The translations under genes and the position numbers were made by a program. From Methanosarcinales archaeon (GTDB lineage: Archaea; Halobacteriota; Methanosarcinia; Methanosarcinales; Methanogasteraceae), in NCBI GenBank assembly GCA_030605805.1, contig JAUWHQ010000125.1:1-8796 (forward strand): 8,796 nt of DNA, read 5' to 3'. Positions within the stretch are counted from its first letter, which is position 1. Each line of letters opens with the position of its first letter. The notes beneath the pieces were generated by a model, which worked only from the letters and a program-made list of their open reading frames with translations, was not told where the DNA came from and ran no database searches. This document shows positions 4,541 to 8,796 of the stretch, piece after piece.

Positions 4541-6961
4541 ATGGAACAGGCTAATATATTGATCGTTGAAGATGAAGCTATCGTATCCGAAGATCTGAGG
4601 ATGACGATTACCGATCTCGGTTATGGGGTGGTAGGACGTGCGAGCAGCGCAGATGAGGCTGTGGCAAAGGCATTCGAGCTCAAACCGGATCTGATACTTA
4701 TGGACATTATCCTGAAAGGGGATAAAACCGGCATAGACGCTTCTTATGAAATAAAAGAGAGAATGGATATTCCTATCATATTTTTAACCGCTTACTCAGA
4801 CGTTGAACTGATAGATAAAGCCCTGACCGCCAAGCCGCACGCATACATCGTCAAACCGTTCCAGGCAAAGCAGCTCCTTGCGTCCATCGAGATGGCTCTG
4901 TACAAGAGCCAGATGGAGCGGCGGCTTAAGGAGGCCGAAGAATGGATCGCAACAACACTCGAGAGCATCGGCGATGCGGTGATCGCAACTGACACCAAAG
5001 GCACCATCAAATTCATGAACCCGGTTGCAGAGGCACTGACCGGATGGGACGAGACCGAAGCTGTCGGGAGGCACTTTGAGGAGGTTTTCAACGTCGTGCA
5101 GGAGGAGACCGGCAGACCGATCGAGAGTCTGGTGGCAAAGGTGCTCAGAGAAGGTTCTGTTGTCACGCTTGCGGACCATACGATGCTGATTGCCAGAGAC
5201 GGGCTGAAACTGCCGATCGATGACAGCAGTGCGCCGATCAGGGACCACAAGGGAAACATTACCGGCGCAGTTCTGGTTTTCCACGACATCACAGAGCGAA
5301 GGCAGGCAGAATCGGCTTTACGGGAAAGCGAGCAGTTCAATTCGAGCATGCTGACCAACTCCCCAAATCCAGTGCTGGTCATCAACCCTGATTCATCGGT
5401 ACGGTACGCGAATCCTGCGCTCGAAAAGCTGACCGGATTTTCTGCTGCCGAATTAATCGGCGTCAAAGCGCCATATCCATGGTGGGCTAATGAGACCGCG
5501 GAGACCAAGGGAACCGAGCCACAGAACCATGGGGACCCGGACGGAACCGCGAATATGAAGAGCGGAACACGGATGAAGGAGGAGCTTTTCCGGAAGAAGA
5601 GCGGGGAGCGGTTCTGGGTCGAGGTGACCTCCACACCGGTGAGGGATAACGGCACGACCAGATATTATCTCTCGAACTGGGTCGATATCACCGAGCGCAA
5701 GGTTGCTGAGGGGAAGATCAAGAAGCTCAATGAAGAACTGGAGCATCGGGTAGAGGAGAGGACCCTGGAACTGAAACGCACCAATGATCAGCTGGCGGTC
5801 ACCAGAGGGCAGTTTTATCAGGCGCAGAAGATGGAATCGCTTGGAATACTCGCAGGCGGGATCGCGCACGATTTCAACAACCTTCTGACCGTGATCCTTG
5901 GCAACCTCTCGCTTGCAAAGATGACACCTGATCGCGGAGATAAACTGCTTGAGATACTAACAGAGTCAGAAAAAGCATCCCTGCATGCGAAAAAACTGAC
6001 TCAACAGTTGCTCACATTCTCAAAGGGCGGAGCTCCGGTTAAAAGACCGGTTCCGATCAAAAAGGTAATAAGAGACTCGACCGGCTTTGCCATGCGGGGC
6101 TCCAATGTCAAGAGCGAGTTCTCGATACCAGAAGACCTCTGGCATGTGGAGGTCGATGAGGGACAGATCAACCAGGTCGTCAGCAACATGGTCATCAATG
6201 CCAATCAGGCGATGCCTGACGGCGGAATGGTCAGGGTGCGATGCAAGAATGTTGTCATCGGACAGGACACTGCTCTGCCACTCGATCCGGGGAGGTATGT
6301 ACAGATATCGATCGAGGATCATGGGACCGGGATACCTGACGAGCACACTCACAAGATATTTGATCCGTTCTTCACGACTAAACCGAAAGGGAGCGGTCTT
6401 GGGCTTGCAACCGCATACTCCATCGTCAAGAGGCACAGCGGACACATCGCCGTGGAATCCATGGTTGGTGATGGAACCAAGTTTCATATCCATCTGCCTG
6501 CCTGCCAGAGCGGCGATTTGGAAGAGAAGATTGTGGAAGAAAAACACCAGAAAACCCCCTCGGTCGATGATTCCGGCGATACGAAGAGAATTCTGGTGAT
6601 GGACGATGAGGAGGATATCAGAGGTCTCATCGGCGAGGTCCTTACCCATTTCGGACACGTAGTGGAGTTTGCAGGCGATGGCGCCGAGACGATCGAGCTG
6701 TACAAAGGCGCCATGGAGTCGGGGCAGCCGTTTGACGCCGTCATCATGGACCTGACCATACCCGGAGGGATGGGTGGCAAGGAAGCCATCAAAGAACTCC
6801 TGAAAATCGATCCGGATGTCAGGGCAATCGTCTCAAGCGGCTATTCGAACGATCCGATAATGGCTGACTTTAAGCGCCACGGGTTCAGGGGCGTCGTAGC
6901 CAAGCCTTATGAGGTTCGGGAACTGGTCAAGACACTGAACCGGGTGCTTGCCGGGAGTTGA
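4541..6961 (+). CDS. Hybrid sensor histidine kinase REC-PAS-PAS-HisKA-HATPase-REC
   Basis: An 806-residue soluble hybrid kinase with no transmembrane segment. REC1 (about 4-125) has E10-D11-E12, phosphoacceptor Asp55 in LMDIILKG, Thr83 and Lys105. PAS1 spans about 134-256 (ESIGDAVIATDTKG ... VFHDITERR) and PAS2 about 264-388 (MLTNSPNPVLVINPD ... WVDITERK). A coiled coil (about 390-425) leads to HisKA with GGIAHDFNNLLT (phosphoacceptor His443). HATPase_c has its N box around Asn553 (SNMVINANQAMP), G1 DHGTGIP (593-599), F box IFDPFFTTK (606-614) and G2 GSGLGL (617-622). REC2 (about 683-803) has D688-D689-E690, Asp737 in MDLTIPGG and Lys788 in VAKPY. All catalytic residues are present. REC1 likely receives phosphate from another kinase and gates the PAS-kinase core; REC2 receives phosphate from His443. 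The ATG follows GGGAGGGGG (4528-4536), which fixes the start. The kinase-REC2 half is of a style common in bacteria. Confidence 0.92.
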   Translation: MEQANILIVEDEAIVSEDLRMTITDLGYGVVGRASSADEAVAKAFELKPDLILMDIILKGDKTGIDASYEIKERMDIPIIFLTAYSDVELIDKALTAKPHAYIVKPFQAKQLLASIEMALYKSQMERRLKEAEEWIATTLESIGDAVIATDTKGTIKFMNPVAEALTGWDETEAVGRHFEEVFNVVQEETGRPIESLVAKVLREGSVVTLADHTMLIARDGLKLPIDDSSAPIRDHKGNITGAVLVFHDITERRQAESALRESEQFNSSMLTNSPNPVLVINPDSSVRYANPALEKLTGFSAAELIGVKAPYPWWANETAETKGTEPQNHGDPDGTANMKSGTRMKEELFRKKSGERFWVEVTSTPVRDNGTTRYYLSNWVDITERKVAEGKIKKLNEELEHRVEERTLELKRTNDQLAVTRGQFYQAQKMESLGILAGGIAHDFNNLLTVILGNLSLAKMTPDRGDKLLEILTESEKASLHAKKLTQQLLTFSKGGAPVKRPVPIKKVIRDSTGFAMRGSNVKSEFSIPEDLWHVEVDEGQINQVVSNMVINANQAMPDGGMVRVRCKNVVIGQDTALPLDPGRYVQISIEDHGTGIPDEHTHKIFDPFFTTKPKGSGLGLATAYSIVKRHSGHIAVESMVGDGTKFHIHLPACQSGDLEEKIVEEKHQKTPSVDDSGDTKRILVMDDEEDIRGLIGEVLTHFGHVVEFAGDGAETIELYKGAMESGQPFDAVIMDLTIPGGMGGKEAIKELLKIDPDVRAIVSSGYSNDPIMADFKRHGFRGVVAKPYEVRELVKTLNRVLAGS

Positions 6962-6969
6962 CACCTGAT

Positions 6970-6980
6970 AATTTATTTAA
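6970..6980 (+). promoter_or_regulatory. Possible TATA box for the helicase gene
   Basis: ATTTATTTAA within the 79-base gap after the hybrid kinase is the most AT-rich, TATA-like string there. It would start transcription near 7003, about 38 bases before the helicase ATG. The gap shows no clear terminator hairpin for the upstream gene. Confidence 0.4.
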
Positions 6981-7040
6981 GCCTTTGAGCCACCGCAAGC
7001 CCGCAAATGTAATGCACATCCTGCTGCAAATGTACCTGCG

Positions 7041-8796
7041 ATGAGCATATCTGTTCTTGTAAATCCACATCGGTCAAAGCTCGTGCTTATGCAGATCAGC
7101 AACCTGCAGAAGACTCCACTCTCCTGCGGTACGCTTACGCTTGCAAAAACCGAAAAGGGGATGCGTCCGTTCAAATTCATATCTGGAAAACGGTTCAAAA
7201 AACCGGCTGACGCGATCGAGATGCTCAGGAGTGCGGACCGGATCCTGCTTGCATCAGGGGACCCGAAGATGTCAGACGAGTTTCTGGAGATGCTGCGCGG
7301 CTACCAGCTCTCATGCGAACATGTTTCGGTCTGCCGGCACTGCCTGCTCGAGAATCGGTTCAGTCTGATCGATAAACGAGCGATCAGGTCCCGGGGCGAA
7401 CTGATATGCCCGGATTGCGCTCTTACGGAACTGCACAGGGAACTTGCTCCGATGAGGCTCGGCGAACCCGCGCTCGATCGGATCGAGAAACTGCTTCTAA
7501 AGACAGGAGACCTTGACCGGGTGAGAGGCATGCTCGATCCTGATGTGATCGATCCCGAGCTCACGCTGTACAGCACGATCGGTGCAACCGGGCAGAAGGA
7601 GCCAACACCGATGAGGGTGCAGGATCTCCCGGTTCCGGAGCGGTTTAAGAACTTGCTTGCACAACGACTGGGACTGGAGGAACTGCTGCCGGTTCAGTCG
7701 CTGTCCATCAAAAGCGGTCTCCTTGAGGGCACAGGTCAACTGGTCGTCTCTGATACCGCGACTGGCAAGACGCTGATCGGGGAGCTTGCCGGCATAAAAA
7801 ACCTGCTTGAAGGCAGAGGAAACTTCCTGTTCATGGTTCCGCTCGTTGCGCTTGCGCACCAGAAGGAAGAGGACTTCAGAAAGCGATACGATCCTCTCGG
7901 GATCACAACGGTGCTTCAGGTCGGGGCAAGCAGGATAATGCGTGAAAAAGGGCGTAAACCCCGGAAACCGACGAAATCGACCACGATCTGGGTCGGCACC
8001 TACGAGGGCGTGGATCACCTGCTCAGGTCAGGAAAAGCAGGCAGACTCGGAAGTATCGGGACGGTCGTGATTGACGAGGTTCACACGCTTGCGGATGATG
8101 AGCGCGGGCATCGGATAGACGGTTTGATAGCAAGATTGAAGCACATATCTCCGAAGATCCAGTTTATCTACCTGTCAGCGACTGTTGGAGATCCAACGTC
8201 CCTCTCAAAGATGCTTTTTGAAAAAGGTGCTTCCGGAAGACTGGTCAGGTATGGGGTGAGACCTGTGCCGATCGAACTGCACCTGCTCTTTGCAGGTGGG
8301 CGTGACAAGATACGGATCATCGACCGGCTGGCACGGCAGGAATGGAATACGCGGTCATCGAAGGGGTACCGCGGGCAGACGATCGTCTTTACCAACTCAC
8401 GCCAGCGATGCCATAAAATCGCAAAAAGCCTCAAGATACACGCCGCAGCATACCATGCAGGTCTGGCGCAGCAGGAACGAAGGCGCATCACATCAGCGTT
8501 TGCAGCAGGCAGGCTCGAGGTGGTCGTGACAACAGCCGCCCTTGCCGCAGGCGTCGATTTCCCGGCGTCGCAGGTGATCTTTGAATCGCTTGCGATGGGC
8601 ATCGACTGGTTATCTGTGCACGAGTTCCACCAGATGCTCGGGCGGGCAGGAAGACCTGGCTACCACGACCTCGGGAAGGTGGTGGTGATCGCTGAGCCTG
8701 ACCGGAGGTATCACGGTGGGGGCGAGACCGAGGACGAGATCGCATTCAAACTGCTGAAACAGGAGGTCGAGCCGGTCGATGTCGTGTACGAGGAGC
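7041..8796 (+). CDS. Archaeal DEAD/DEAH-box (superfamily 2) helicase, DUF5814-type, partial at right edge
   Basis: The reading frame is open for 585 codons to the window edge. An N-terminal domain (about 1-175) carries a probable zinc site, Cys98-x-x-Cys101 and Cys123-x-x-Cys126 (VCRHC ... LICPDC), as in the archaeal DUF5814 helicases. RecA-like domain 1 follows: a Q-like LLPVQSLSI (216-223), Walker A SDTATGKT (237-244), DEVH (345-348) and SAT (379-381). RecA-like domain 2 has TIVFTNSRQR (447-456), VVTTAALAAGVDFPA (495-509) and motif VI QMLGRAGRPG (531-540). All ATPase motifs are intact. It resembles Hel308/Ski2-like helicases in motif style and probably unwinds nucleic acid; whether DNA or RNA is not shown. 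The ATG at 7041 is the first in-frame start of this conserved protein; no Shine-Dalgarno site precedes it. Probably an independent gene, not part of the signalling set. Confidence 0.85.
   Translation, partial: MSISVLVNPHRSKLVLMQISNLQKTPLSCGTLTLAKTEKGMRPFKFISGKRFKKPADAIEMLRSADRILLASGDPKMSDEFLEMLRGYQLSCEHVSVCRHCLLENRFSLIDKRAIRSRGELICPDCALTELHRELAPMRLGEPALDRIEKLLLKTGDLDRVRGMLDPDVIDPELTLYSTIGATGQKEPTPMRVQDLPVPERFKNLLAQRLGLEELLPVQSLSIKSGLLEGTGQLVVSDTATGKTLIGELAGIKNLLEGRGNFLFMVPLVALAHQKEEDFRKRYDPLGITTVLQVGASRIMREKGRKPRKPTKSTTIWVGTYEGVDHLLRSGKAGRLGSIGTVVIDEVHTLADDERGHRIDGLIARLKHISPKIQFIYLSATVGDPTSLSKMLFEKGASGRLVRYGVRPVPIELHLLFAGGRDKIRIIDRLARQEWNTRSSKGYRGQTIVFTNSRQRCHKIAKSLKIHAAAYHAGLAQQERRRITSAFAAGRLEVVVTTAALAAGVDFPASQVIFESLAMGIDWLSVHEFHQMLGRAGRPGYHDLGKVVVIAEPDRRYHGGGETEDEIAFKLLKQEVEPVDVVYEE

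Noticed and set aside
4792..5655. Minus-strand frame of 287 codons inside the hybrid kinase gene
   Set aside because: Ser/Leu-rich antisense translation opposite intact PAS domains; long antisense frames are expected in GC-balanced coding DNA.
7003..7034. Direct repeat GCAAATGTA at 7003 and 7026 before the helicase
   Set aside because: Nine bases, two copies only, no third copy or inverted partner; it may be chance, though an operator cannot be excluded.
7497..8018. Minus-strand frame of 173 codons inside the helicase gene
   Set aside because: Lies opposite conserved helicase motifs and has no recognisable content.
1..8796. CRISPR array, tRNA, rRNA, insertion sequence or phage genes
   Set aside because: I saw no regularly spaced repeats, cloverleaf-like sequence, transposase or integrase motifs on either strand.

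Overview
The window looks like a chromosomal segment of a euryarchaeon of the methanogen / Methanomicrobia-like (Halobacteriota) kind. The evidence is a separate PurS subunit gene, a DUF2072-type zinc-ribbon protein, a secreted protein built from S-layer-type (PF07752-like) repeats with a C-terminal membrane anchor, a DUF5814-type archaeal superfamily 2 helicase, a GGTGATC-type Shine-Dalgarno site and TATA-like promoter elements. The exact genus cannot be read from the sequence. Family names come from recognising the protein sequences; no search was run.

Layout: the genes form two divergent blocks. Leftward (minus strand, 2079 to 1): an S-layer-like membrane-anchored protein (1150-2079), a GNAT acetyltransferase of the short ArgA type (657-1145, translationally coupled to the first), a zinc-ribbon protein (208-549) and the start of purS (cut at base 1). 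Rightward (plus strand): a compact HisKA_2 histidine kinase (2427-3185), a REC-GAF response regulator 4 bases later (3190-4101), a 439-base spacer holding a G-rich run, a GC hairpin and the tail of a dead histidine kinase gene (4366-4524), a large hybrid sensor kinase REC-PAS-PAS-HisKA-HATPase-REC (4541-6961), and a helicase that runs off the right edge (7041-8796).

The centre (2427-6961) reads as a signalling island that grew by duplication. The receiver of the REC-GAF protein and the N-terminal receiver of the hybrid kinase are colinear, about half identical by eye, and share exact 21- and 24-base stretches of DNA. The kinase remnant just before the hybrid gene sits where a second kinase would stand if a kinase-receiver pair had been duplicated. 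None of the proteins has a DNA-binding output, so the signal probably ends in protein-protein contacts or in a regulator encoded elsewhere. The shared divergent region (2080-2426) holds a clustered set of direct and inverted repeats upstream of a TATA-like element, a plausible operator.

I found no tRNA, rRNA, CRISPR array, insertion sequence or phage gene. Nothing here clearly amounts to a wholly new system; the most interesting parts are the rearranged two-component cluster, the cysteine-rich GAF domain and the repeat cluster in the divergent promoter region.
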